Shown here one piece after another: positions 35,181-46,756 of a DNA stretch of 64,000 bases. Position 1 is the first letter of the stretch. Each line of letters opens with the position of its first letter. The DNA is from Salticus scenicus (lineage: Eukaryota; Arthropoda; Arachnida; Araneae; Salticidae), in assembly GCA_963930645.1 (NCBI GenBank), contig OZ005652.1:352804602-352868601 (forward strand), read 5' to 3'. The position numbers and the translations under genes are program-made. Below the pieces are notes generated by a model. It was not told the DNA's origin, did no database searches, and saw only the letters and a list, made by a program, of their open reading frames with translations.

Positions 35181-35574
35181 TTGCGTAAAATTATATAGAA
35201 AAAAAGTCTTGTGGTGATGACAACATACTAGTTTTGTTGTGGTCCTGATTATTAACCAAAACACAGAAAGAAAAAAAAAAGTTTTTCTCTACGCAGTAAA
35301 CAATTTTATGGGAGTATTTTAACAAATTTACTTTTTAAATATTTTGCCCTGTATATCATCTAACATTTGCAAGTAATGCACTGTACCAAAAATATCCTCA
35401 AAAAACTAAAATGTAACATTCAGAAATTTCCATTATAAATAGGTGAACAGGTTTGTCGAAACCTATAAAAAATAAATTATGTTAACCGCACGTCAGTTTA
35501 AAAAAAAAAAAAAAAAAAAATGTGCACCTAATTATTACATACTACATTCGTTAAGTTGTGTGAAGTAATACAAG
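35181..35574. other. AT-rich spacer with A-run
   Basis: A-run at 35,500-35,520; otherwise nothing recognised. Confidence 0.3.
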
Positions 35575-35832
35575 GGTATTAAATATTTATAGTAATTCCT
35601 TATAATAGTGCATAAATGCATTGGAATTTTCTTAAGTAACCCTATACACAAACCAATCAGAGTCTTTATAATATTTGGAATAGTAAACTTAATAGTATAT
35701 ATGAGTTTAAATGCATTTTATAAGAATATTCACTGAATTTAGAGGGCAGAAAATCAGACAAACGGACAGAGAGATTAACTGAAGTCATAAACACTTTACA
35801 ATTTCTTTTTGGAAAAAAATTAGCATTGATAA
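35575..35832 (+). repeat. HF-B fragment, 3' end
   Basis: CATTGGAATTTTCTTAAGTA, CCTATACACAAACCAATCAG, CAGACAAACGGACAGAGAG, then AAGTCATAAACACTTTACAA, an eroded HF-B terminal hairpin (ACACTTTACAA…TTGGAAA). Confidence 0.65.
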
Positions 35833-35834
35833 TA

Positions 35835-36563
35835 TACGAGGGTAATTCAAAAAGTAAAATCCGATAAGTTAATAAACAATAGGAAACTATAATTAGAAAA
35901 ACACTTTTATTGTATAATAAATTGCAATGCTTGGTTTATTTTTTAACATAGTTGACACCATTATCCAGGCATTAATCGTACATGAGGAAGGGAATTTTTA
36001 TACTGCCGTCATAGAAAGACACCTCCTTCAGTTTCATAATTCATGAAAAACTGAAACAAAATCTTTTGAAGAAGTGAATAGGAATTTAGAAGATAATGCA
36101 TTAACAATGTTATAATGGTAAAATTATAGGTTTTTGTGTTTCAATGTCCTTTTTTTGCAACATAACCTCATTAGTAAGAGAATCCTCATCAATAAGAGAC
36201 GGTCGCCAACTTTGTTAATCATCGCGAAAGTTCCTACGCCATAAATCAAAACTTCAAATCCACCTTTTTAAAATAGAATCACACATTTCGTTTTCTGCGT
36301 CAACTTTTTTATGTGAATTTCAGTTGGTTCGATGTTCCTCGCATTCCGAAAACGTATAACGAGTCATCTCTTGCGCGCAGAGTGATTCTAATTTATTTAA
36401 ATATTTTAAACGATTAATATGGAGCAGAATCTAAACGATTTACAAATAACACTAATCGTTTAACAATGAGTCAGCAAGAAAGTCGTGCATACGAGAAATT
36501 ATAAATGTAGTGCCTCTACTGCAAAATTTGAAAACAGAATTTAATTTCTGGCTTGCCCTCGTA
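35835..36563 (-). mobile_element. Mariner-like element remnant
   Basis: The left end is CGAGGGTAATTCAAAAAGTA and the right end, reversed, begins CGAGGGCAAGCC; TA stands on both sides (35,835-35,836 and 36,562-36,563). The CGAGGGT-type end followed by AAAAAGTA is typical of mariner-group elements. At 35,930-36,030 the sequence resembles a transposase 3' region on the minus strand, but no reading frame survives. It is 725 bp, so internally deleted. Confidence 0.65.
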
Positions 36564-37879
36564 TTTAAATATTACGATGAGTTCCTTACTGGGACGGAAA
36601 AATAGTAAAGGTAATATAACAATTGTTTTTAATATATGTTTTTTAATATCTTATACTGATAATTATATCAATTGAAATCCTCAAATTGCTCTAATATGTA
36701 CCAAGTTGATTTAATGGGGATAATTAAATATTTATCAATATATCTGACACCTAATGCAAAATCTCACGACACATAGTGTTAATTTGTTTTTGCAAGGAAA
36801 TCAGTTTAACCTTTTCCTGCCGTAATATTTTCATTGCCCGAAATAATCATATAATTTAAATTTAGTCTAAAAGGCATTTTATAAAGTATATTATTGTAAT
36901 AAATAGACTGAATACTGCATTTAAACATTTTTCATTTAAACAATGCAACGCATTTTTCCGATCTTTTAAAAAAATATATTTTACATGTAGACATTTCAAT
37001 ATAATTAGTTTATGTAACGGTGTTTATTGGTATTATATTGGTGTATGGGTTAAAGACAAATGACTAAACATTGTTCCTAGGTCTGTGGCGTTTTTTTAAA
37101 GGATCCTAGCCCGTATTTACGCACGTTTTCGAGAAAACCATGGTAAACTTCAAACAGCAATGTCAATGATCGATACCTGAGAATAAACACGACACTTCCC
37201 GTCCACCTGCCTCAAGATCCGAGCCTCTCGTCTAGTGGTATTGGAATACGTTAATGATATGTACATAAATATCATGTAAATGGTTTATAATTTAGATGAA
37301 AGAGATAAATTTTGTGAGCAAACATATCGAAGAGGCATGTCATTATATACATGCCAAATAACTAACACAAATAAAATTGTATGAAGAAATTCCTAATTAC
37401 TGATATTAGATAATTTTATAAAATGAGCAATTTTTAAATTAAAATAAAACGTTGTTTACAAAATATTTCTAATGTTTTGAGCAGGTGTGTAGTAAATTTG
37501 CATTTTTCAAAGCTAACATATTCTAATATAACTTTGGGAAAATTATAAAATATTTTCTCGTTTAATTTGTTAAAAATTTTAAAACATATTTTATAGAACT
37601 ATTTCCTGTCAGTAGACATAAGGGTTTTGAATGTCAGTACACGAGAACTATAAGGACTACGCTTATAATTTTTAATATTTATATAGTTCTGCAAAATGTA
37701 ACAATATTATGATGTCTTTTAAATATATCAATGTTGTTAACACATTTGTACAATAATTAAACCTCAGTTTTCTGAAATACCTCTTTAAAACAATATAAAT
37801 ACTATATAAAATATATTAAGAAAATCAGGAAGAAGGACAACACCAGTTTAATTTACAGTTGCTTTCAAATTTATTAAAA

Positions 37880-37915
<36 letters not shown>

Positions 37916-38016
37916 GATTTTGTAAATTTATTTTATTTTAAAAATTAAATTTACAAAATATTTATTAAAAACTGTGTTTTATTTATAATTTTAATTAATA
38001 ATAAAAGCTTTCATAC
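36564..38016. other. AT-rich intron DNA
   Basis: Only A-runs (37,880-37,911) stand out. A GC-richer block at 37,080-37,245 includes TCTCGTCTAGTGGTATTGG, which recalls a tRNA A box but has no B box after it. No gene evidence. Confidence 0.35.
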
Positions 38017-38153
38017 CTTTGTAGATGGGATTATCTTCATCGCATACCTCATTTATAAAATCTAAAACGTGACGCATTTTCGGGATCAAATCTAGATTGT
38101 AGTCGCAAGATTCATATACGTTGATCATACAGCTTCCAACTGTCTGAACATTG
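38017..38153 (-). CDS. Secreted cysteine-rich protein gene, exon 3
   Basis: 137 coding bases between acceptor TTTTTATTCATAG (just above 38,153) and donor AAAG|GTATGA. Codon phase continues exactly from exon 2 (two carried bases AA plus C give Asn) and leaves one base for the next exon. It encodes 45 residues with three cysteines: VGSC, YESC and NEVC, in helical-looking sequence (LIPKMRHVLDFINEV). Open in this phase across its whole length with canonical splice sites on both sides, in very AT-rich DNA: strong evidence of a real exon. Confidence 0.85.
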
Positions 38154-38287
38154 CTATGAATAAAAAATATTATTTAAATATTATTTATAACATGACTTAT
38201 CTTTGAAAATAATGATTGTTTAGGATTAATAATTTTAAAAAGAAATAATACAATTTGAATAAATTATTTCTGCAGGGTGAAAATCAA

Positions 38288-38317
38288 GGTTGCGAAGAGG
38301 CTATTATCTTCGCAACC
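38288..38317. repeat. Perfect 11-bp stem hairpin in intron 2
   Basis: GGTTGCGAAGA and TCTTCGCAACC pair perfectly across an 8-base loop. It lies about 135 bases upstream (in gene sense) of the exon 3 acceptor. Its role is unknown; it could be a transposon relic. Confidence 0.6.
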
Positions 38318-38386
38318 ATTCATCTCAAATCTAAGCTTCCAATTACAAAATTTGTTTAAAAAATATAAACAGTTATGATAAGGTAT

Positions 38387-38422
<36 letters not shown>

Positions 38423-39376
38423 AGTAAATTAAAAAAAAAAAAATCATCAAACTTCTCATACACTTTCTAGGTCCCTATTTACTATATTAAGTATAAATAT
38501 TTAGTAAAGTTTAATTTTTTTAATCGACCGTTTAATGAAGGCGGAAAAATATGGAAAAAGCCCAAACTTTGAAACTAAAGATTTCGGTTTTGGGCGCACA
38601 TAAGTGAAACTTTTAGTGTTTTATTTGTCAGGATGATTGTTAAATTTTAGTAAATATAACTATCGGGACTTGGGGAGTATAAAAAAGTTAGATTTCATAA
38701 TTTTCGGGAAATTGATTGTTTAATGCCCTACCATAAATGCTTACATTTTTTTTTAACATTTTGTAATCGCAAGTCTATGTCTACGATCAATGGTTGTGTA
38801 GAAATAGCGCTACTTTGCTTTTCATATTTCTAAGAACAGAAAGACGCATCCTATACTAGGTAAAGTGATACAGATAAATGTTAAGAATTTCCATCAGTGC
38901 TTTAAATAAACTTAAAATGTTTTTATTATTATTCATAAAATATGAATTATTTAGAATTTCACTTAAATACTTCGTACATAGGTGTTTGGAAATTCGTTAG
39001 AAATAATTGTAGCTAATCAAAACGAATATAGAGTAACGAACACAAAGTAATATAACAGTAAGTAAATAAGTAGTACAAAGTATTATAATATAAATAATAA
39101 TGAATATAAAGTATTATTTAACAATTTATTTTTCTTACTATGAAAAATAAATAAATAAACGCATTTTCTTAAAAAAATATTTTATCGCTTAAAAACTTTT
39201 AAAGGTTTATATTTTACTTCTCGTTTAACAGTGATTTAAGGAATTAATTTTTAAAAATGCTTTTTTATTGTTTTGTCTTATCTACAAAACCGTATCATTT
39301 ATTATTATTTTTTTTTTAATATTTCTTGAAATACCCCCTTTTTTTTTTTGAATATAAAAATTTTAGAAGACTTTAC

Positions 39377-39482
39377 TTGCACGCAGATCTTAATTCTTCC
39401 ACTGTTTCTGGAAACTGTTTTGGAATCGAACTTTGATTACATTTCTTCCTTTCCCTTTCCATGCATTCATTGCATAGTACTC
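39377..39482 (-). CDS. Secreted cysteine-rich protein gene, exon 2
   Basis: 106 coding bases, acceptor TCTTTTTTCTTACTTCAG (strong pyrimidine tract) and donor TGCAA|GTAAAG. Phase fits exon 1 (carried G plus GA gives Gly) and exon 3 (carried AA). It encodes GVLCNECMERERKKC followed by NQSSIPKQFPETVEELRSAC: four cysteines in 36 residues and a strongly charged ERERKK segment. The mature protein probably starts within or just after this segment's first residues. No domain name can be assigned with confidence; the spacing is compatible with disulfide-bonded helical secreted families such as DUF19, but that is a guess. Confidence 0.87.
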
Positions 39483-39985
39483 CTGAAGTAAGAAAAAAGA
39501 TAAATTTCTGTGTTAAATTACATTTAAAATAACAAGTCATCCTTCTACATCTCTACACCATAAATGTATAAAAAAAAATACAAGAAGAAGTTTGTTTAAA
39601 ATAGTAAGGTAAGTGAAAATTCATGAAAAAAAAATCTGATGTATAAAAACCATCCGACTTCCATTAGTTACTATTGCATGTATTATGTGCACTTTTTGAA
39701 GATAATGCGGTCAGAAGACATAAAACTGGCCTAAGAAATTAGTCACCTAACAATTTTCCTGTAAGAGAAAATTGATACATGCGTAACAATTATACGATAC
39801 ACATATACGATATAATAAAGATACACATATAAAACAAAATTTACATAGCAAGTTAGAAAAAACAAGAAACAAAAATCATGCAGTACGCATTGATTAGTAA
39901 TATTACTATTAATATTCTTTGCCTACGTTATCACACAGCAGACAGAAGAACTGAAAAACATACAAATAGACTAATTGATTTAAAA
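39483..39985. other. Intron DNA, nothing recognised
   Basis: AT-rich, no repeat identified by eye. Confidence 0.3.
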
Positions 39986-42900
39986 ATTACTTTTAGGCAT
40001 ATTGGAAAGTGTTAAAAAAGCTTAACGCAAAAGAAAATGCAGCCGTTAGATTATAATTACAGTTTTTAAACGCTCTGAATATTTTACTGTAGCCCTGTAA
40101 ATCTGATATTTATTCATATCATATTCTATACAAAACAATATTTTAGAATATTATAATATATGCTAATGTTTTTAAGATTTTTGTAGCAGAACGTTTTTTA
40201 AATATAACTTTTAAAAAATTCCGTCCTAAATCGTAATACATTGGCTTTATTTTTTATTGTTGTTGTTGTTGTCCCTGTAAAGAAACTAGTTGTACAGGAC
40301 CTATTAATGACTTTAAATAGGGAATATTCCATAGGGAACATGAGTGTATTATTTTTAAAAAAATCTCAAAATATTCACGGATGAAAGGAGCCGGAGACAA
40401 ACAGATAGAAAGGTAGACAATCGCACAGACAGATGCACAAATTGAAATCTTATTCCCACTAAAATTTTAAGAAAATGTTAAAACGCTCTTGTAAACAAAA
40501 GTGCAATTCCAGCAAATTTTTATTAATACCTCTTAATGCAACTCATTATTTTTGTGTGGCACTGTAAATCTAATGCTAACCCTACTATATTACATAGAAG
40601 GCACACTCTTTTCTGCATACGAATAATACATTTCAATTGTAGCTTTGTGGAAGATAAAATTATTAAAATCTGGTTTATAAAAATAACTCTCACACAATAC
40701 AATGCTTTGGAGTACTTTCAAGTGCCCCTGTACACAAACCGGTTAGAAATGTACTCTACTTTACATAGGAAACTTCCGATAGGGAATTGAATAACATATT
40801 AAAATTTCATTAAAGTTTCTATACATTAAATGTATTAATATATGATTTATAGAAACTTCTCTCATAGAACACAATGCTTTCGAATACTTTTGGGTGTCCC
40901 TGTACACAAACCAGAAGTGATATCCATTCTATTTTCAATAGGGAACATCCGATAGTGAACTGCAATAAAATATATCGGTTTAAAGAAATTCCATAAATAA
41001 TTTACGGTAATTAAAACGTAGAAAAACAGACAGAGAGACAGACAGACGGACAGAAGAACAATCAGACATATACACAAATTGAAATTATATTCACACTAAA
41101 AAAATGATAGAAAGTGTCAAAAACGCTTAATGTAAATGAAAGTACACTTTTAGCAATTTTTTATTAATAGCTCTTAATATAACTGAATATTTTTGTGTCA
41201 CCCTGTAAATCTAATGATAACCATGCTATATTCCATGCAAAGCATTCTTTTGTGCATATAAATCACATATTTCAATTTCCTAAACCTTTGTGGAAAGTAA
41301 AGTTATTAGAATTTGATTTATAAAAATATCTCACAAAGAACGCAGTGCTTTGGAGTACTTTTGAGTGTTCCTGTACATAAAGTAGTGGTGGTATGTAATC
41401 TATTTTATATAGTGAACTTGTTCATCGAATAGTGAACTTGAATAACACATTTCAATTTCATGAAGGTAGTGTACAGTAAAGGTATGAAAATATGGTTTAT
41501 AGAAATACCTCTCATAGAACACAATTCTATGAAATACTTTCGGGTGTCCCTGTACACAAACCAGTAGAGGTATAAACTCAATTTTCAGTAGGAAACATTC
41601 GATAGTGAACTTGAATAACATATTTTAATTTCATTAAGATAGGTGTACAGTAAAGATATGAAAATACGATTTATAGAAATACTCTCATAGAACACAATGC
41701 TTTCGAATACTTTTGGGTGTCCCTGTACACAAACCAGAAGTGATATCCATTCCATTTTCAATAGGGAACATCCGATAGTGAACTGCAATAAAATATATCG
41801 GTTTAAAGAAATTCCATAAATAATTTACGGTAATTAGAACGTAGAAAAACAGACAGAGACACAGACAGACGGACAGAAGAACAATCAGACATATACACAA
41901 ATTGAAATTATATTCACACTAAAAAAATGATAGAAAGTGTCAAAAACGCTTAATGTAAATGAAAGTACACTTTTAGCAATTTTTTATTAATAGCTCTTAA
42001 TATAACTGAATATTTTTGTGTCACCCTGTAAATCTAATGGTAACCATGCTATATTCCATGCAAAGCATTCTTTTGTGCATATAAATCACATATTTCAATT
42101 TCCTAAAACTTTGTGGAAAGTAAAGTTATTAGAATTTGATTTATAAAAATATCTCACAAAGAACGCAGTGCTTTGGAGTACTTTTGAGTGTTCCTGTACA
42201 TAAAGTAGTGGTGGTATGTAATCTATTTTATATAGTGAACTTGTTCATCGAATAGTGAACTTGAATAACACATTTCAATTTCATGAAGGTAGTGTACAGT
42301 AAAGGTATGAAAATATGGTTTATAGAAATACCTCTCATAGAACACAATTCTATGAAATACGTTCGGGTGTCCCTGTACACAAACCAGTAGAGGTATAAAC
42401 TCAATTTTCAGTAGGAAACATCCGATAGTGAACTTGAATAACATACATCAGTTTAAAAAAAATCCATAAATATTTACGGGAGTTAGAGTGCGGGCAGACA
42501 GAGAGAGGGACAGACGTACAGATACACAAATTGATATCATATTCACACTTTAAAAAAATTTTAGGAAATTTTAAACACGCCAAATGTAAACGAAAGTAGA
42601 GTTCTAGCAAATTTTTAATAATAGCTCTTAATATAACAGAATATTTTTGTGTCATCCTGTTAATCTAATGCTAATCATGCTATATTCTATGTAAATCATT
42701 TTTTTGTGCATATAAATAACATATTTCAATTTCCTAAAACTTCGAGGAAAGTAAATTTATTAAAATTTGATTTATAGAAATATCTCTCATAGAACGAAAT
42801 GCTTTAGAATATTTTTGAGAGTCCTTGTATATAAAACAAAGTCGGCATTTAATCCATTTTATACAGGAAAAATCCAATAGTGAACTTGAATAACATATTT

Positions 42901-44395
42901 CAATTTCATTAAGATATGTTTACAGTAAAGGTATGAAAATATGATTTATAGCAATATCTCTCATAGAACACAATGCTTTGAAATACTTTCGGGTGCCCCT
43001 GTACACAAACCAGTAGAGGTATAAACTCCATTTTCAACAGAGAACATCCGATAGTGAACTGGAATAACATAATTTAATTTCATTAAGATAGGTGTACAGT
43101 AAAGATATGAAAATACGATTTATAGAAATACTCTCATAAAACACAATGCTTTGAACTACTTTCGGGTGTCCCTGTATACAAACCAGTAAAGGTATAAGCT
43201 CCATTTTCAAAAGGGAACATCCGATAGTGAACTTGAATATCATATATCAGTTTCAAGATTTTCACAAATATTTACGGGAATTAGAGAGCCAGACAGACAA
43301 ACCGAAGTCATTAACACTTTCCAACCTTGTTGGAAAGTGTTAAAAATGTTAGAAAGTGTTAAAAACGTTTAATGTAAACGAAAGCACACTTTTAGCAAAT
43401 ATTTATTAATAGCTCTTTATACAACTGAATATTTTTGTGTCACCCTGTAAATCTAATGCTAATCATGCTGTATTCTATGCAAATCATTTTCTTTTGTGCT
43501 TATAAATAACACATTTCAATTTCATAAATCTTCGTGCAAAGTAAAGATATTAAAATTTAATTTATAGAACTTGAATAACATATTTCAATTTCATTAAGAT
43601 TTGTGTACAGTAAGGGTATGGAAATGTGGTTTATAGAAATGCCTCTCATAGAACACAATGCTTTGAAATACTTTTGTGTGTCCCTGTACACAAATCAGTG
43701 GTGGTATTTACCCCATTTTATGCAGGAAACATCCGATAGTGAACTTGAATAACATATTTTAATTTCATTAAGATTTGTGTACAGTAAGGGTATGGAAATA
43801 TGGTTTATAGAAATGCCTCTCATAGAACACAGTGCTTTGAAATACTTTTGTGTGTTCCTCTACACAAATCAGTGGTGGTATGTACTCCATTTTAAACAGG
43901 AAACATCCGATAGTTAGCTTGAATAACATATTTCAATTTCATTAGGATTTGTGTACAGTAAGGGTATGGAAATATAGTTTATAGAAATGCCTCTCATAAA
44001 ACACAATGCTTTGAAATATTTTAGGGGGTCCCTGTACACAAATGAATAGAGGTATAAACTCCATTTTCAACAGGGAGCATCCGATAGTGAATTTGTATAA
44101 CATATTTCAATTTCGTTTAGATTTTTGTACAGTAAAGGTATGAAAATATGGTTTATGGAAATGCCTCTCATAGAACACAATGCTTAAAATATTATCGGGG
44201 GTCCCTGTACACAAACCAGTAGAGGTATAAACTCAATTTTCAATAGTCAACATCCGATAGTGAACTTGAATAATATATATCAGTTTCAAGAAATTCCATA
44301 AATACTTACGAGAGTTAGAGCGCGGGCAGACAGACAGACAGACAAACCCATGACATAAACACTTTTCAACCTTGTTGGAAAGTGTTAAAAATGTA
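39986..44395 (+). repeat. HF-B tandem array (4.4 kb) within intron 1
   Basis: Several HF-B elements in series. Each head has 'TTTTTGTGTNNCCCTGTAAATCTAATG'; each body has one to four ~174-bp monomers with CTCATAGAACACAATGCTTT and GTGTCCCTGTACACAAACC; each tail has CAGACAGACAGAC. Complete 3' hairpins, AACACTTTCCAAC / GTTGGAAAGTGTT, occur at 43,314-43,342 and 44,359-44,387. Monomer cores recur at about 43,006, 43,180, 43,682, 43,856, 44,030 and 44,204, an interval near 174. Short open frames (ICLIVLLSVCL, SIVFYES types) are translations of the repeat. Confidence 0.9.
40862..42510 (+). repeat. 823-bp near-identical duplication inside the HF-B array
   Basis: The segment from about 40,862 repeats from about 41,685 with a constant offset of 823 bp. 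The copies differ at only a handful of bases (for example AATTAAAACG versus AATTAGAACG, and TCCATTCTATT versus TCCATTCCATT). This is a later, higher-order duplication on top of the 174-bp monomers. Confidence 0.9.
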
Positions 44396-44755
44396 GAGGC
44401 GTTTTTTGAAAAATAAATTTCCAAGATCTATAACTAATCTACTCATCAGGATAAGTGTTAATTTTCCTGTAATAATCACGTAATACAAGATATCTGAAAA
44501 GGGGTTTATGTAGTATATTTAAAGAAAAGATTTAGACCCGTTTTGAGATACCAAAATTAGAGAAACGCAAATACTGACCGGAAAACAACAATTACACACG
44601 GAAGGATAACAAAAACACTCCATATAGCCATTTTGGGAGGAACGCACTTGTGAGACCTTTAACAGACTTATTTATACAGGACGTCTATAAATATATTTTC
44701 CTGAATTAACCAACTAATACATACGAAAGGATTTATTAATAGGGTGTCTACATTG
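44396..44755. other. Unassigned intron DNA
   Basis: Follows the last HF-B hairpin. TACAGGACGTCTATAAATAT and AATAGGGTGTCTACATTGTA suggest old transposon ends, but no element could be closed. Confidence 0.3.
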
Positions 44756-45098
44756 TAACTTTGAAGAAAATAGTTAAAGTCGTCTTGGAGATACAGACGT
44801 ACGCTCCCACTCCCGGCTTCCAGTGCCACAAAATTGTCTCCAAAAGTTACAAAAAGTATCTGTACACCAGACTATCTCAATTCTGAAGTTTCGTTGTTCT
44901 ATCTTTATTAGTTTCGGACATATGATAGTCAGACGATTTCACATGCACACACCTGCACATATACACTGCCTAATTTTCGAAAGCTATTTTGTTTTTCTTT
45001 TAGACTCATGCGACCTTAAAATATGAATACAACTTGATATCGAATTTTTTGACCGAATCAATACTCCTATTACCTACGGTAGTCACGTAAAGGAAGTA

Positions 45099-45103
<5 letters not shown>
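44756..45103 (+). repeat. HF-D element, 3' part
   Basis: GGAGATACAGACGTACGCTC, a CACACACCTGCACATATACAC tract, GCGACCTTAAAATATGAATA, TCGAATTTTTTGACCGAATC, then a terminal hairpin ACTCCTATTAC / GTAAAGGAAGT with loop CTACGGTAGTCAC, followed directly by (AT)n. The order equals the HF-A, -C and -E 3' module; the stem bases differ. The 5' end was not found. Confidence 0.65.

Positions 45104-45127
<24 letters not shown>
45104..45127. repeat. (AT)n microsatellite
   Basis: Simple dinucleotide tract between the HF-D hairpin and the next TIR element. Confidence 0.95.
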
Positions 45128-45129
<2 letters not shown>

Positions 45130-45130
<1 letters not shown>

Positions 45131-46429
45131 AGGGGAGACCGGGGCACAGTGGAACTAGGGGCTCAGTGGACAACCTCTATTTAAATCTATTAATATTCAA
45201 CTCTTTAAGTTCATATGGATACTCATGTATGACAGCATGGTACTAGTTGTATGCCGCCAAAAAAACCACGTGGAAAATTGTAAGGTAACCATTTTGAACA
45301 GTTTTTATGTTTTGTGCTGCTCAAAGTACTTTTTCCGCACTGAAGTTTTCAAAATATTATGAAGATTGAACTAGTGACTATAAATACTATATAAATGTTA
45401 AAGGACGGCAAGATATTGCTGTTTTTAAATTCCTAAAAATTATTAGCATATTTATAGTGCGTATATTATTTCATTATTATTATTATTTGTTTTACTCTGG
45501 CACGAGGCACAGTGGACCACCTTCCAATGTGTCTAAACGTACAAATAGATTTAATACTTATATTTGTTCGAGTTAAATTTATAGATACAAACATAATGTA
45601 AAGTATTAATGCCTCAATGTAATAAATATTTTAATGTTAAATTAAATAAAATGAATAATACATTTCAGAAAATAATAAATATTTGAATAGTAAAATAATA
45701 TCTGTTAGTATCTAAATTTAATAATTATTTGAAATATATTGCATTAATAAAAGAAAAAATACTATCTAATTTAATAAGTAGTAGGAAAAATTTTATTATT
45801 ATTGTTGTTTTTAAAGCTCGCACGTGAACAGCAAAATAAGCACCTTAATACGTTTTAGTTAAATTTATCCTACAAATAAAATGTAAATTAATTATATCTC
45901 AATTTTTTTTAAATATTAAATATTTGAATAGTAGTATAATATTTATTAATATCTGAATTAAAAAGGAGCATTAAAAATAATTTACATAATATTAATAAAA
46001 GAATAAAAAACAATTATCTATTTTAACTTAATACATTTTCTTACTGAGATTTGATTTCTTATTTGTTTACTTTAATTAATTTTATTTTATTTTATTTCGT
46101 GAAAATGCTTGAATTATGTTCGTTAGACTACAATAGTATAAGAAATTAATTTTAGAGAATAAAAAAAGTAATTTATATTAATTTAATACAAACAAAAGCG
46201 GCTGGTCCACTGTACCCCGGTCATGGGATACAGTGGTCCACTTTGTGAGTGCTTTTTTTTTTCATAATGCATTTAAAATATTGTTATAAAAAATCTAAGA
46301 TATGTCAAGAATGGCTTAGAGTTTGTTTGCTATTTTTTTAAAAGTATATTGCTTTTTTAGATTTGTGAAAAAAAAAAAAAATAATAATAAGAGTGTAAAA
46401 ATGGTTCCACTGTGCCCCGATCTCCCCTA
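45130..46429. mobile_element. TA-flanked TIR element with internal end motifs (intron 1)
   Basis: The element is 45,132-46,427. The left end is GGGGAGACCGGGGCACAGTG then GAAC. The right end, reversed, is GGGGAGATCGGGGCACAGTG then GAACCA. TA stands on both sides. The word CACAGTGG(A/T)CCA recurs inside at about 45,160, 45,510, 46,205 and 46,235. The interior is AT-rich with no open frame. Same organisation as the 23,012-24,638 element but a different word. A non-autonomous DNA transposon, probably Tc1/mariner-pogo-like. Confidence 0.8.
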
Positions 46430-46719
46430 TATAATACGTTTTAAATAATTATTAAATTTTTGATTATAAATCCTTTCAGTTTTTTATCAATATTACATTA
46501 AAATGCAGCACTGAAATCTCTTTATGTCTCGCACACATATAAATATATGTGCGTGCGTATCTAACGTAATAGACAGCACGTTTTTAAAACATGCAACAGA
46601 AACTAATGTAAATTAAATTTCTCTGTATTTAAAACTATAAATTTTAAGCAATACAACATTAATTTATATAATGAAAGTTTACATTTATTGTAAAATGTGT
46701 AATATTAAAAATAACATAC

Positions 46720-46756
46720 CAGATACTGAAATCAAAATGATGAGAGGAATGAACAT
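46720..46756 (-). CDS. Secreted cysteine-rich protein gene, exon 1 (signal peptide)
   Basis: ATG at 46,756 and donor TCTG|GTATGT at 46,720/46,719. It encodes MFIPLIILISVS plus one carried base: a hydrophobic signal-peptide core that continues with GVLC in exon 2. The short 5' coding exon carrying only the leader is common in secreted-protein genes. The ATG context (CACTACGATG) is neutral. Upstream, at 46,907-46,930 on the minus strand, TTTTATATTTTAG and GATATAATAG are weak TATA-like sequences about 150-170 bases before the ATG. The exon is short, and support comes mainly from exact phase agreement with exon 2. Confidence 0.75.

Noticed and set aside
37200..37245. TCTCGTCTAGTGGTATTGG as a tRNA A box
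   Set aside because: No B box or acceptor stem could be found downstream.
39986..44395. Regularly spaced repeats that might suggest a CRISPR array
   Set aside because: Monomers are ~174 bp with no unique spacers, in a eukaryotic transposon setting; it is a tandem element array.
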